Origin: Lachnospiraceae bacterium OF09-6
Lineage (GTDB): Bacteria > Bacillota > Clostridia > Lachnospirales > Lachnospiraceae
Direction of reading: 5' to 3'
Assembly: GCA_003435055.1 (NCBI GenBank)
Contig: QUMM01000011.1
Coordinates: 1-64,000 of the forward strand
Length of the DNA: 64,000 bases
The first letter of the stretch is position 1, and each line of letters opens with the position of its first letter. Under the pieces are notes generated by a model, which saw only the letters and a list, made by a program, of their open reading frames with translations, made no database searches and was not told the origin of the DNA. The position numbers and the translations under genes were made by a program. Below are positions 15,772 through 25,872 of this stretch, in pieces.

Positions 15772-16722
15772 TCACATCTTGTCATATTTTGTCAGATTAT
15801 ATTTTTTTACAATCTTACATAACTTGGATACGTATTTGGGATCAGTAGCATATCCACCATCTTTGATGATCTGAAATGCTTTTTTATAATTCTTACAGCC
15901 TTTCAGTCCCTGATATCTGAGTCTGGATCCATTCATCGCTGTATTCAGATAGCTGGAATGATCGGAAATGCTTTTCTGATAGGAACTGTATGCCCGGAAT
16001 TTTGCTGTGACCGTATACCATTTTCCTCCAATATACTCTTGCGTCTTCTTAGAAAAGGTCTTACCGCCCCAGCCACCGGCCTTGATTCCAAAGAGGTTCT
16101 TTCCTTCCAGTGCCAGAGAAGATGTACCATATGCACTTTCGTGAATGGCCTGCGCCATGGTCACAGAAGCCAGAATTCCTGTCTTTTTCATATCTCTGAC
16201 TGCCATTGGTGCAATCGTCGCAATAAAGTCTTCATTGGTTGGTACTTTTTGATACCAGGCTCCATTTTTATCAAAATAATAATCCTGCTTATTCAGTGTC
16301 TTCCATTCACTCTTGTAGGTGGCACCAATGGTTCCCTTTTTTCCACTTTTTCGGAAATAGTACTCTTTTTTTCCAATCTTTTTCCAGCCGGTAACCAGTT
16401 TTCCTTTCTCGCCCGGTTCTCCCTTTTTCTCAAAATAGAACCGCTTCGATCCTATCGTCTTCCAGCCGATCTGCAGATTTCCATTTTTGTCAAAACAGTA
16501 CCAGCTTCCATGGATTTTCGTAAATCCTGATTTTGCGTATTTCTTATTGGCATAACGATAACGCAGCTTTCCATTTTTGCTGATCCATTTGCCGGCTGCT
16601 TTTTTCACCGTCGCTTCTGCTGAATTCTGCGTTGCCGCCTCGGTTCTGTCCGGCACCAGCAGCAGACTCGTCAGACTCAAAAACAACAGGCAAATGAATA
16701 CTATTCTTTTACAGTTTTTCAT
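15772..16722 (-). CDS. Cell-wall glucosaminidase with wall-binding repeats
   Basis: 316 residues from the ATG at 16722, chosen because GGGAG precedes it and a signal peptide follows directly; the open frame extends upstream through the promoter and leader hairpin. After the signal peptide come about four aromatic/Gly cell-wall-binding repeats (choline-binding type, e.g. GWKTIGSKRFYFEKKGE). The C-terminal ~150 residues are a LytG/FlgJ-type glucosaminidase domain with the catalytic Glu in MAQAIHESAYG and further motifs NLFGIKAGGW and FRAYSSYQKSISDH. It cleaves the peptidoglycan glycan chain outside the membrane. The leader contains a palindrome shared with the leaders of pth and cobT. It forms a functional group with the two hydrolases at 49156-51316. 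Confidence 0.88.
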   Translation of the reverse strand: MKNCKRIVFICLLFLSLTSLLLVPDRTEAATQNSAEATVKKAAGKWISKNGKLRYRYANKKYAKSGFTKIHGSWYCFDKNGNLQIGWKTIGSKRFYFEKKGEPGEKGKLVTGWKKIGKKEYYFRKSGKKGTIGATYKSEWKTLNKQDYYFDKNGAWYQKVPTNEDFIATIAPMAVRDMKKTGILASVTMAQAIHESAYGTSSLALEGKNLFGIKAGGWGGKTFSKKTQEYIGGKWYTVTAKFRAYSSYQKSISDHSSYLNTAMNGSRLRYQGLKGCKNYKKAFQIIKDGGYATDPKYVSKLCKIVKKYNLTKYDKM

Positions 16723-16754
16723 ACTCGCTCCCATATCTCTGTTATATTTTTCCC

Positions 16755-16796
16755 GTAACTGTTCAGTACCCTTCACAGTGGAGTCTGAATAGTTAC
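16755..16796. repeat. Leader palindrome family, copy A
   Basis: GTAACTGTTCAG at one end and CTGAATAGTTAC at the other enclose a short CCTTCACAG centre. It lies seven bases after the -10 box, hence in the 5' end of the glucosaminidase transcript. Copies B (22653-22699) and C (48986-49029) occupy the same place in front of pth and cobT. Confidence 0.8.
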
Positions 16797-16803
16797 TTTT
16801 TTT

Positions 16804-16832
16804 ATTATAAATAACTTCTGAAAAATACTCAA
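16804..16832 (-). promoter_or_regulatory. Promoter of the glucosaminidase gene
   Basis: TATAAT (16809-16804) and TTGAGT (16832-16827) with exactly 17 bases between. The predicted transcript starts with the palindrome of copy A. Confidence 0.75.
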
Positions 16833-16913
16833 GACACAGGAACAGAGTTTTTAAAAAGCCACTTTTACACGTCCCCAATGGCCCTAGAAGAAATCCTGCG
16901 AAAACAAAAAAGT

Positions 16914-16939
16914 GGTGTGGCTCTAAAATGAGCCACACC
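16914..16939 (-). terminator. Intrinsic terminator of the PrsA-like gene
   Basis: GGTGTGGCTC and GAGCCACACC form a perfect ten-pair stem around a six-base loop. On the minus strand ACTTTTTTGTTTT follows. The stem starts five bases after the stop codon. Confidence 0.88.
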
Positions 16940-16943
16940 GATG

Positions 16944-18332
16944 TTATTCTGCCTCAGACTGTATTTCGCTCTCGGTTTCTTCTGCCACACTCTCCGTCTC
17001 ACTTGCAGCTTCTGTCACTCCTTCTGTCTCCGAAACAGATTCCGCTTCGCTGATCCCTTCTGTATCTGTACTTGCTTCTGAAGCACTTTCTGTTCCGGTC
17101 TCACTCTCGGTTTCTTCCTGCTTCAGGGTGAAGATTTCTTCAAATGTTACCTTATCCCATACTTTTTCATTGATATCAAAGGACTCTGTATCCCATTCTG
17201 CAATCTTGTTGTCGTAGAGTTCTTTCTTTCTGTCTTTGATGATCTCTTCTTTTTTCTGATCCGTTGCATCACGGTCAAAGGTACTTACCATCTGCACTAC
17301 ATAGAAGCCATTCTCGCCTTCTACTGGTTCTGATGCGATCTCTCCATCTGACAGGGCATCTGCTGCGTTCTTCAGATTCTCATTCAGAGTCTCTTCATCT
17401 GCACCGTAAGAATAGCTTGTAAGGCTCTTGCTTTCATCTGCTGCCTTGACTGCATCTTCCAGTGTCTCACCACCCTGTACTGCATCAATGATACCCTGTA
17501 CAGTCTCTCTGGTCTCTTTCTTTTCTGCACTTTCTTCCGTCTCGGATTCTGTGATATCCTCAGATGTTTCTTCTGAAGCAGCTTCGCTGGCTGCTTCTGT
17601 TTCGCTTGTGGCTTCTGTCTCCGTTTCTGCTACGGTTTCAGATTCGCTTGTGGCTTCTGTTTCTGTCTCTGTTTCACTTACGGCTTCTGTTCCTGTCTCT
17701 GTTTCGCTTGCGCTTTCATCTGCACTTGTGGCTTCTGTAGCATCTTCTGTCTCGCTCTCAGTCTCCGGAATGGTGAAGTATGCATACTGAATGGTCTTCT
17801 GTGCTGCTTCTTCATCAGAAACTTCCGTATCTACATCTGCCTCGATTGCTGTTTCCATCTTGCTCTGAATGGTATATAATGTCAGAATTCTGCTTACCGT
17901 CTCTTCAGTAGCAGACATCTCTTTTAATACATCCTTGCTGTTATCTGCAATAAATTGCTTCGCAGCTTCTTCAATCGCAGCTTTGTCTTCATCTGTCAGT
18001 TCCACATTGTAATCACTCATGTGCTGTTCCAGAATCGTCATGTCCTTCAGATCATTCAGGACACTTTCTTTTACAGTCTCACCGTAGGCCTGTCCGCTTC
18101 CGGTCAGATCCTGCTGGAATACGTTGGTTCCCTCCCCAAACATGGCGCCCAGATAACTCTGTGTCTGTGCCTGGCTGTAACGAAGCATAAAGTTTGCTTC
18201 TCCCAGCGTCAGCTTGGTATCTCCCATTTTTGCTACAACCTCATCATTTGAAGAAGAACAACCTGTCAGCAGTCCCATCGCCATGCTCGCACACATACCC
18301 GCTGCCAGAATTCGTTTTCCATATTTACTCAT
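16944..18332 (-). CDS. PrsA/SurA-like peptidyl-prolyl isomerase lipoprotein with acidic low-complexity regions
   Basis: 462 residues. A lipoprotein signal ends in the lipobox LLTGC (Cys25). Residues ~30-185 resemble the SurA/PrsA N-terminal chaperone region (KMGDTKLTLGEANFMLRY). A Ser/Thr/Glu/Ala repeat of ~85 residues (about 190-275) interrupts the isomerase region, whose strands resume around GQVVQM-like segment GFYVVQMVSTFD near residue 345. A second acidic repeat fills the last ~55 residues. Extracellular foldases help secreted proteins fold. The standard catalytic residues of parvulin are hard to place, so activity is uncertain. It has its own promoter (18390-18418) and terminator. Confidence 0.78.
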   Translation of the reverse strand: MSKYGKRILAAGMCASMAMGLLTGCSSSNDEVVAKMGDTKLTLGEANFMLRYSQAQTQSYLGAMFGEGTNVFQQDLTGSGQAYGETVKESVLNDLKDMTILEQHMSDYNVELTDEDKAAIEEAAKQFIADNSKDVLKEMSATEETVSRILTLYTIQSKMETAIEADVDTEVSDEEAAQKTIQYAYFTIPETESETEDATEATSADESASETETGTEAVSETETETEATSESETVAETETEATSETEAASEAASEETSEDITESETEESAEKKETRETVQGIIDAVQGGETLEDAVKAADESKSLTSYSYGADEETLNENLKNAADALSDGEIASEPVEGENGFYVVQMVSTFDRDATDQKKEEIIKDRKKELYDNKIAEWDTESFDINEKVWDKVTFEEIFTLKQEETESETGTESASEASTDTEGISEAESVSETEGVTEAASETESVAEETESEIQSEAE

Positions 18333-18389
18333 CTTGATTCTCCTTTATATCTCATTCATCATCGGGCCTGCAGCCCATACCTGTTATCA

Positions 18390-18418
18390 AGTATAGCTCT
18401 TTTTCCTCTATGCCGCAA
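18390..18418 (-). promoter_or_regulatory. Promoter of the PrsA-like gene
   Basis: TATACT (18395-18390) and TTGCGG (18418-18413) with 17 bases between, about 55 bases before the start codon. Confidence 0.6.
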
Positions 18419-18545
18419 TCATTTTTGTAATCCCGGGACTACTTTCATTCTGGATATCCGCTACTTGACCCCGGAGACAGCTTGTTTCTTCTTTTCCGCG
18501 GACGGTTTAGTTCAATTTTCCCTGTATACAACCGTATACATCTAA

Positions 18546-21500
18546 TTACGAAATCCCTGCAATATCCTCGATCATCTCCCGTGTCAGTTCCAGCACATCT
18601 TTATTATCTTTTGCCGACTTTCTCGGCTTGGTGTACAGGAAATACGGTCTTGTATCGATGACGAACTTCATCTTTCCCTGATATTTCTGTACCATCTGTT
18701 CGATCTTCTTCGGATCTGCCTGGGTCTTTTCATACATCACAAGCTTAATAAAATCGCCCTTCTGGGTCACTTCTGTAATGAAGGCCTGATGGGCTTCTGC
18801 CTTCAGCCGGGCAATCGACAGAAGATTTTGCACTGCCTTCGGCGGTTCCCCGAAACGATCCAGCAGTTCTTCCAGCATATCATCCTGTTCTTCCCGGCTC
18901 TCTATCATGGCAATCCGCTTGTAGATATCCAGCTTCTGATATTCATTGCGAATGTATTTATCCGGGATATACGCATCAATATCCAGATCCATCACCGTCT
19001 CATATTTTTCCTGAATCTGCTGCTCACCTTTCAGCTCCCGGACAGATTCATTCAGCATCTTGCAATACAGATCGTATCCTACAGCCTCCATATGTCCATG
19101 CTGCGCTTCTCCCAAGAGATTTCCTGCTCCACGGATCTCCAGATCCCGCATGGCAATCTTAAATCCACTTCCCAGTTCTGTAAATTCACGAATGGCAGAA
19201 AGTCTCTTCTCTGCACTTCCTTGAGCATCTTATTGCGTTTATACATGAGAAATGCATAGGCTGTCCGATTGGAACGGCCTACACGGCCACGCAGCTGATA
19301 CAGCTGAGACAGTCCCATGGTATCGGCATCGTGAATAATCATGGTATTGACATTGGAGATATCCAGTCCTGTCTCAATAATCGTCGTAGACACCAGTACA
19401 TCAATGTCACCATTGATAAAGTCATACATGATCCGTTCCAGTTCCCGTTCCTTCATCTGGCCATGTGCAAAGGCCACATTTGCCTCCGGCACCAGCTTTG
19501 CAATGGTATTACTCATCTCCACAATCGTATTGACCCGGTTGTAGACATAATAAACCTGCCCACCCCGATTCAGCTCCCTGCTAATGGCTTCCCGGATCAT
19601 CTCTTCGTTATACTCGCACACATAGGTCTGGATCTCTTGTCGTTCATTCGGTGCTTCCTCCAGCACACTCATGTCACGGATTCCGATCAGACTCATGTGG
19701 AGAGTTCTTGGAATCGGTGTTGCCGTCAACGTCAGCACATCGATATTATTCTTCAGCTGTTTGATCTTTTCTTTATGAGTTACACCGAAGCGCTGTTCTT
19801 CGTCCACAATCAGCAGGCCAAGATCTTTGAACTTCACATCTTTCGACAACACACGATGGGTACCTATCAGGATATCCACTGCGCCTTTTTTCAGATCCTC
19901 CAGTGTCTTTTTCTGTTCTGCCGGTGTGCGGAAACGGCACAACAGATCTACCCGCACCGGGAAATCCTTCATTCGCTGTACAAAGGTATTGTAATGCTGC
20001 TGCGCCAGAATCGTAGTTGGAACCAGATACACCACCTGTTTATCCTCCTGCACTGCCTTAAATGCCGCACGGATGGCTACCTCTGTTTTCCCAAATCCCA
20101 CATCTCCACAGATCAGACGATCCATGATCTTGGTACTCTCCATGTCCTTCTTGGTATCCGCTATCGCCAGCAGCTGATCATCGGTCTCCTCAAACTGGAA
20201 CATTTCTTCAAACTCTCGCTGCCATACAGTGTCAGGACCATAGACAAATCCCTGCTTTTCCTGTCTGGCCGCATAGAGTTTCACCAGATCCTGTGCCACG
20301 ATCTGCACCGCCTTGTGAACACGAGTCTTCGTCTTGTTCCATTCCTGACCCCCCAGCTTATTCAGCTTCGGCGGCTTTGCATCTGCACCGGCATATTTCT
20401 GGATCACATCGGACTGCGTGGCCAGTACATAGAGATTGCTGCCACCGCTGTATTCAATCTTCATGTAGTCTTTGATGACCTTATCTACTTCAATCTTCTC
20501 AATACCCCGGTAAATGCCCAGTCCATGACTTTCATGCACCACAAAATCGCCCACATTCAGGTCTGTAAAGCTCTGAATTTTCGTACCTTCATAAGTATGA
20601 CGTTTCTTTCGTTTTTTCTTTTCTCTTCCAAAAATATCACTTTCTGTCAATACCGCAAAACGGATCAGCGGATATTCATAGCCATGATGCAGATTGCCAT
20701 CAGTCACCATGATTTCTCCCGGCTGAATCTCCCGATCCCGGTCATTCGAATAAAAACTGTTCAGCTCATACTCCTGCAGATCCGAAGCCAGCCGCTTCGC
20801 TCTGGTTCTGGAAGCTGACAGCAATGCTATGCGGTATCCTTCTTTTTTCCACTTCTGCAGATCCTTCACCAGCTGCTCAAAGCTGTTGTGATAAGAATTC
20901 ACCGACCGTACCGTCATACTGTAAGTACCGGAAATATTCCATTCATCTCTCGGCACGTCCATAATACACAGGCCCAGACAGTTTCTCCGATTCAGTCGCC
21001 CAATGATCTCCATACAACCATAGAGCAGTTCTGTCTGGGAGGGCAGAATATATCCCTTATTCAGACGATTTTCCATACTCTCTGCGAATTCTTTTTCTAC
21101 TGCGGATCCTTCCTGACTGATTCGATTCGGTTCATCCAGAAAAATCATGGCATCTTCTTTTAAATAATCCAGAAAGGATACTGTCTTTTGGTAAAAATAC
21201 GGTACCAGATTATCCAGGCCCTTACGTTCCTGAAGATCCATGAGTTTTTCCTGGATCTCTCCGACCAGCGTTTTAATATGAAAGGCCTCTTCCGTGCGCA
21301 TACTCTGCCGGAAAACAGCTTCCTGATTTTTGCCTTCCTGACGAATCTTCTCCATAGCTTTGCTGGCCTGCTCCATACTGACCAGCACTTCATTAGCAGG
21401 ATAGATCCGGATGGAATCCAGATTCTCAATGGATCTCTGGCTTAAGCTGTCAAAACTGCGGATGGAATCAATCTCATCCCCCCACAGTTCGATACGAATT

Positions 21501-22063
21501 GGATTCTCTTCCGTCAGCGGAAACACATCAACAATGCCACCTCGAATAGCAAACTGGCCCACTGCCTCCACCTGAGGCATCTTCTCGTATCCCATCTCCA
21601 CCAGCTGCGCAGATAACTTCTGCAGATCCAGGCTGCTGTCATTCTGAAACTCCAGTACATGCTCCTGCACATAGGCAAGCGGCAGAATCCGTTCCATACA
21701 GGCTGAAAGTGTGGCAATCACCGTGATATCTTCCTCTTCCATAAGGCTTTTTTGCACCATCATCCTCTGCATGCCGATCTGGTGGCTCTGGATATCCGCA
21801 TTATAAAACATCAGGTCACGAGCCGGATAAATCAGTACATTTCGATCAAAGAACCGATAATTTTCGTAGATTTCTCTGGCACGCAGATCGCTGTAGGTCA
21901 GAATCAGTTTCTGACCATAATTTTCTCCGATGCAATATATAAAATGTGACTTTTGGGAATCAATGCATCCAGATACCTGCAGCACCCCCTGGTTCTTCTT
22001 TATTCTTTCCTTTATCTGTCCATATTCTTCCAGACTGTCCAGTGGTGCCGTGAAAGCTCTCAT
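18546..22063 (-). CDS. mfd: Transcription-repair coupling factor Mfd (frame broken once)
   Basis: 1172 residues when one base is restored; Bacillus Mfd has 1177. The UvrB-homology region lies at the N-terminus and the RNA-polymerase-interacting domain near residue 500 ([18 protein letters not shown]). The RecG-like motor has Walker A in [23 protein letters not shown] and TATPIPRTL. The C-terminal part continues in the second frame ([19 protein letters not shown]). The break is near 19214, where the plus strand reads CTGCACT instead of CTGCCACT. Mfd removes stalled RNA polymerase and recruits UvrA. The start lies at the end of pth, whose stop codon is three bases away, so pth-mfd form an operon. 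An error in the sequence is more likely than loss of the gene. Confidence 0.95.
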
Positions 22064-22066
22064 ATC

Positions 22067-22636
22067 TTATACCTTCCTGTTAAACTCATTCATTGCCTTC
22101 TCTGCATCCCCGCAGATCATCATAACTGCTGCGTCTGCAGCTCGTTTTTTGGCATTTTCTATCTCATATTTATCATCGCCGGTGAAATGCCCCAGTACAT
22201 AATCTGCCAGATCATAGCCCACTGGCTTTTCTCCTACCCCAACTTTAATACGCGGGAATTCCTGACCTCCCAGATGCTGGATGATACTTTTGATTCCATT
22301 ATGTCCACCGGCACTTCCCTTTAAACGTATGCGGATCTGTCCCGGATTCAGACTGATATCATCGTAAATAATGATCAGTTCTGTTGTCTCATCAATCTTA
22401 TAAAAATCCACCAGTTCTCGGACACTCTCTCCGCTTAGGTTCATATAAGTCTGTGGCTTGGCCAGAATCACTTTCTGTCCTTCTATGATGCCCTTTCCGA
22501 TCAGTGCCTTATGTTTCTTTGTCTCTATCTCAATCCGGTAACGGTCAGCCAGTACATCCACCGTATCAAATCCCACATTATGTCTGGTGTTGGCATATTC
22601 TCTTCCTGGATTTCCCAGTCCTGCAATAATGTACAT
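22067..22636 (-). CDS. pth: Peptidyl-tRNA hydrolase
   Basis: 189 residues, the normal length. The N-terminal motif is GLGNPGREYANTRHNVGFD, containing the substrate-contacting Asn and the catalytic His. Further conserved segments are KPQTYMNLSGESV and GSAGGHNGIKS. The enzyme frees tRNA from peptidyl-tRNA that drops off the ribosome. AGGAG precedes the ATG. Its leader contains palindrome copy B. It is followed by mfd in the same operon, an arrangement common in Firmicutes. Confidence 0.96.
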   Translation of the reverse strand: MYIIAGLGNPGREYANTRHNVGFDTVDVLADRYRIEIETKKHKALIGKGIIEGQKVILAKPQTYMNLSGESVRELVDFYKIDETTELIIIYDDISLNPGQIRIRLKGSAGGHNGIKSIIQHLGGQEFPRIKVGVGEKPVGYDLADYVLGHFTGDDKYEIENAKKRAADAAVMMICGDAEKAMNEFNRKV

Positions 22637-22652
22637 CTTTTCTCCTCATTTC

Positions 22653-22699
22653 GTAACTGTTCAGCACCTTCACAGATACAGCCGGTTCTGAACAGTTAC
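22653..22699. repeat. Leader palindrome family, copy B
   Basis: GTAACTGTTCAG and CTGAACAGTTAC are perfect 12-base arms separated by ~23 bases including CCTTCACAGATACAG. It starts about 26 bases after the pth -10 box and ends 17 bases before the pth start, so it is transcribed as a leader hairpin. Confidence 0.85.
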
Positions 22700-22725
22700 C
22701 TCTTTTCTGTTATCTCATAAAGATT

Positions 22726-22754
22726 ATCATAGCATATAACGCAGAATGTGCCAA
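22726..22754 (-). promoter_or_regulatory. Promoter of pth-mfd
   Basis: TATGAT (22731-22726) and TTGGCA (22754-22749) with 17 bases between. Confidence 0.7.
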
Positions 22755-22767
22755 GGCACAGAAAAAA

Positions 22768-22800
22768 GAACCCCGCCACTTTCTGACGGGGTTCCTTTTT
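22768..22800. terminator. Intrinsic terminator of spoVG (bidirectional shape)
   Basis: GAACCCCG (22768-22775) pairs with CGGGGTTC (22787-22794). T-runs lie on both sides, so on the minus strand the stem starts a few bases after the spoVG stop and ends in TTTTTTCTG. Confidence 0.88.
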
Positions 22801-22801
22801 C

Positions 22802-23080
22802 TTATTCCTCAGCTGCTGTTTCTTCTTCGGCAACCGCCTCATATTTTTCCAGAATGATCTTCTGGATCTTCTCTCTTGTAGCTGAATTAATCGGATGTGC
22901 AATATCCTTATACTCTCCATCGGATGCCTTTCTGCTTGGCATGGCGATGAATAATCCCTTTTCGCCTTCAATTACTTTTATATCATGAACTACAAATTCA
23001 TCATCAATGGTAATGGAAACCACTGCCTTCATCTTTCCTTCTTTTGCTACTTTGCGAACTCTTACATCTGTGATAATCAT
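22802..23080 (-). CDS. spoVG: Regulatory RNA-binding protein SpoVG
   Basis: 92 residues. The typical SpoVG start (ITDVRVRKV) is followed by [20 protein letters not shown] and the C-terminal helix region SREKIQ-like ([10 protein letters not shown]). SpoVG binds nucleic acid and affects cell division, sporulation and surface proteins in Firmicutes. It is monocistronic with a strong terminator. The last ten residues are acidic (EEETAAEE), as in many clostridial homologues. GAGGG lies upstream of the ATG. Confidence 0.95.
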   Translation of the reverse strand: MIITDVRVRKVAKEGKMKAVVSITIDDEFVVHDIKVIEGEKGLFIAMPSRKASDGEYKDIAHPINSATREKIQKIILEKYEAVAEEETAAEE

Positions 23081-23131
23081 AAATCTACCCTCTCATTTTT
23101 TGCTTTTGTATGAAAAAACGAATCTGCTTCC

Positions 23132-24250
23132 TTACAGGATATATCGTTCGTTTTTTTCCACTACAATTCTGATTCCCTCTTTTTCAATATAAGAGGAATC
23201 TGCCTGTATCGTTCCTCTGCTTTCCACGATACAGTTCTCAATATGTGTATGATCTCCAATATACACGTCATTCAGGATAATGGAGTTCTTAATGGTACAG
23301 TCATTTCCTACATATACTTTTTTGAACAGTACACTATTCTCCACCGTTCCATTGATGATACAGCCTGACGATACCAGACTGTTCTTCACTGCTGCACCCG
23401 GATTATACTTGGCCGGAGGCAGGTCCTCGATTCTAGAATACACATTCGGATACTGCCGGAAAAAATAATCCCGGATGGCCGGCTTAAGAAAATCCATATT
23501 TGTCTGGTAATAGGCATCTACTGTAGAAATGTTTCTCCAGTAAGTATCCATACGATATCCATACATCCTCTTCAAAGTACGGTATGGAACCAGAATATCC
23601 TTTACAAAATCAAACCGATTCTGCTGCTGCGCTTTTTCCAGCAGCTCAATCAGCAGCCGTCTTCGAATAATATAGATTCCTGTAGATACCATATCACCAT
23701 GGGCACTGTCCGGTTTCTCCTCGAAATCGGTAATCTTGCCGTCCGGATTCATTCTGACAACTCCAAATCTGGTGATATTATCTCCCTGCGGAAGATTGCT
23801 GCATACTACCGTAATATCTGCCTTTTTCTCAATATGATACTCCAGAACACGTCCATAATCCAGCTTGTAGACGCCATCTCCTGAAGCAATCACTACGTAT
23901 GGTTCATGACACTGTCTCAGGAAATCCAGATTCTGCGCAATAGCATCTGCCGTTCCCCGGTACCAGCTGTCATTCTCCACGGTAATCGTTGGGGTGAATA
24001 CATACAGACCACCCTGCTTCCGTCCGAAATCCCACCATTTAGAAGAACTTAAATGTTCATTCAGAGATCTGGAATTGTACTGCGTCAGAACGGCTACTTT
24101 CTGAATGCCAGAATTGGTCATATTACTCAGTGCAAAATCTATACTTCGGTAACTTCCTGCCACAGGCATTGCCGCAATCGCTCTTTTATAAGATAACTCC
24201 TGCATCTTTTCGCTGTTCCCGCCAGCTAAAATAATTCCAACTGCCCTCAT
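23132..24250 (-). CDS. glgD: Glucose-1-phosphate adenylyltransferase regulatory-type subunit GlgD
   Basis: 372 residues. The N-terminal nucleotidyltransferase fold has a degenerate signature: [15 protein letters not shown] in place of the GGxGxRL loop of active enzymes. The C-terminal ~100 residues form the left-handed beta-helix (repeats such as GTVENSVLF and [20 protein letters not shown]). The altered loop is what separates GlgD from catalytic GlgC; in Bacillus GlgD stimulates GlgC. Its ATG overlaps the glgC stop by four bases, so the two are translationally coupled. The pair makes ADP-glucose for glycogen. Confidence 0.95.
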   Translation of the reverse strand: MRAVGIILAGGNSEKMQELSYKRAIAAMPVAGSYRSIDFALSNMTNSGIQKVAVLTQYNSRSLNEHLSSSKWWDFGRKQGGLYVFTPTITVENDSWYRGTADAIAQNLDFLRQCHEPYVVIASGDGVYKLDYGRVLEYHIEKKADITVVCSNLPQGDNITRFGVVRMNPDGKITDFEEKPDSAHGDMVSTGIYIIRRRLLIELLEKAQQQNRFDFVKDILVPYRTLKRMYGYRMDTYWRNISTVDAYYQTNMDFLKPAIRDYFFRQYPNVYSRIEDLPPAKYNPGAAVKNSLVSSGCIINGTVENSVLFKKVYVGNDCTIKNSIILNDVYIGDHTHIENCIVESRGTIQADSSYIEKEGIRIVVEKNERYIL

Positions 24251-25521
24251 GCTTCGTCACCATCCTTTATGATTGATTCGCCGCTCTCTAATATGCCTTC
24301 AGGATAATCCGCAGCTTCTGTTTTTCCGATAATCGCTGTATTTTTTCCGATTCGGACACCTGCCGGAATCACGCTGTCTTCTCCTATCGTAACCAGACCA
24401 TCTGTATAAACTTCAGGCTTGTACCGATTCGGCTTCTCTTCACCGCAGCCCAGTACACATCCTGCTCCTACTCTGGTATTCTCTGCAATAATCGCCTTTT
24501 CCACTACTGCATTTTCTTCTATCACGGTGCCTTTCATAATGATCGAATCCTTTACTACCGCACCTTTTTGAATCACAACCCCTGCACCTATGATGGAATT
24601 CTCCACCCGTCCGCAGATCTCTGTGCCATCTCCGATAATGCAGCGGTGAATCTGAGCATCCTCTGAAATATACTGTGGCGGTATAATATCACCGCTGGTG
24701 TAGATCTTCCAGAATTCTTCATATAGATTGAACTCTGGGATAATGTCGATCAGTTCCATATTGGCTTCCCAGTAGGAACTTAACGTTCCCACATCCTTCC
24801 AATAGCCATTGTACTCATAGGCCACCATCTTCTGTCCCTGCGCTCTGCAATATGGGATAATATGTTTGCCGAAGTCGCACTCCGGTACATCCTTATTCGC
24901 CAGTAATGCTTCTTTTAAGACACTCCAGGTAAATATGTAGATTCCCATGGATGCCAGATTACTCTTTGGCTCCTCTGGCTTCTCCTGGAACTCGGTAATG
25001 CGGCTGGTCTCATCCGTCACTACCACTCCAAAACGACTGGCCTCCTCCCATGGTACCGGCATAACAGCCAGACTAACTGCCGCCTGACTTGCCTTGTGGA
25101 AATCCAGCATCACTTCATAATCCATCTTATAGATATGATCTCCACCGAGAATCAGTACATATTCCGGATGAAACATCTCTATATAATTCAGGTTCTGATA
25201 AATCGCATTGGCTGTTCCTGTATACCATTCGGTATCCACCGGTTTCTCATACGGAGGCAGTATACTGACTCCTCCAATATTCCGGTCCAGATCCCACGGA
25301 ATACCAATTCCGATATGGGTATTCAGCCTCAATGGCTGATATTGTGTCAGAACCCCTACAGTATCTACTCCTGAATTAATACAATTGCTTAACGGAAAAT
25401 CAATGATCCTGTATTTTCCGCCAAACGTAACGGCCGGTTTTGCAACCTTTGATGTCAGTACCCCAAGGCGGCTGCCCTGCCCTCCGGCCAAAAGCATGGC
25501 AATCATTTCTTTTTTAATCAC
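24247..25521 (-). CDS. glgC: Glucose-1-phosphate adenylyltransferase GlgC
   Basis: 424 residues. The active nucleotide loop is [15 protein letters not shown], and the conserved substrate segments [22 protein letters not shown] and FGVVVTDE are present. A C-terminal beta-helix follows. The start codon is GTG with AGAGGTGAT just upstream. It catalyses formation of ADP-glucose from ATP and glucose-1-phosphate, the committed step of glycogen synthesis. A consensus promoter lies at 25579-25607. The probably inactive GH13 protein at 52812-54662 may belong to the same glycogen network, though it is far away. Confidence 0.97.
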   Translation of the reverse strand: MIKKEMIAMLLAGGQGSRLGVLTSKVAKPAVTFGGKYRIIDFPLSNCINSGVDTVGVLTQYQPLRLNTHIGIGIPWDLDRNIGGVSILPPYEKPVDTEWYTGTANAIYQNLNYIEMFHPEYVLILGGDHIYKMDYEVMLDFHKASQAAVSLAVMPVPWEEASRFGVVVTDETSRITEFQEKPEEPKSNLASMGIYIFTWSVLKEALLANKDVPECDFGKHIIPYCRAQGQKMVAYEYNGYWKDVGTLSSYWEANMELIDIIPEFNLYEEFWKIYTSGDIIPPQYISEDAQIHRCIIGDGTEICGRVENSIIGAGVVIQKGAVVKDSIIMKGTVIEENAVVEKAIIAENTRVGAGCVLGCGEEKPNRYKPEVYTDGLVTIGEDSVIPAGVRIGKNTAIIGKTEAADYPEGILESGESIIKDGDEA

Positions 25522-25578
25522 CTTATCACCTCTTGCTGTTATTTTACGTAGTCCCTCTCATGGATAATTTGTAGATTT

Positions 25579-25607
25579 ATTATATCACAGCATTCCTGTT
25601 TCGTGAA
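25579..25607 (-). promoter_or_regulatory. glgC promoter in the glgC-murC divergent gap
   Basis: TATAAT (25584-25579) and TTCACG (25607-25602) with 17 bases between. The whole gap (25522-25872, 351 bases) is very T-rich on the plus strand and otherwise holds a small hairpin (ATGCG...CGCAT near 25687) and a weak murC promoter with TATGAT near 25796. No gene was seen in it. Confidence 0.7.
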
Positions 25608-25872
25608 CATTTTTTACAATAAATCCATTTTTTTTTATGTTCTTTTATATATTTCGTCTTTGTTTATTCTACATTTTTCTACAAAATGCGTCTTTTTTCC
25701 GCATCTTTTGTAATTACACGCCAAATCTGCTTCTGCTTTTTTGTTTAATTTATACTATTTCCCCCACTACACTTTCTTTTTTTCAGGATTTGCGGTATGA
25801 TAAAAGCGTTGTATGTGTTCTGTATCTTCACAGATTCAGGACAAAATTAAATCATTTGAAGGAGATTTCTTT

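Noticed and set aside
19331..20818. A 495-codon open frame on the plus strand
   Set aside because: It lies entirely opposite mfd, whose protein is highly conserved, has no ribosome-binding site at its start, and its translation is rich in His, Ile and Cys as expected for an antisense shadow.
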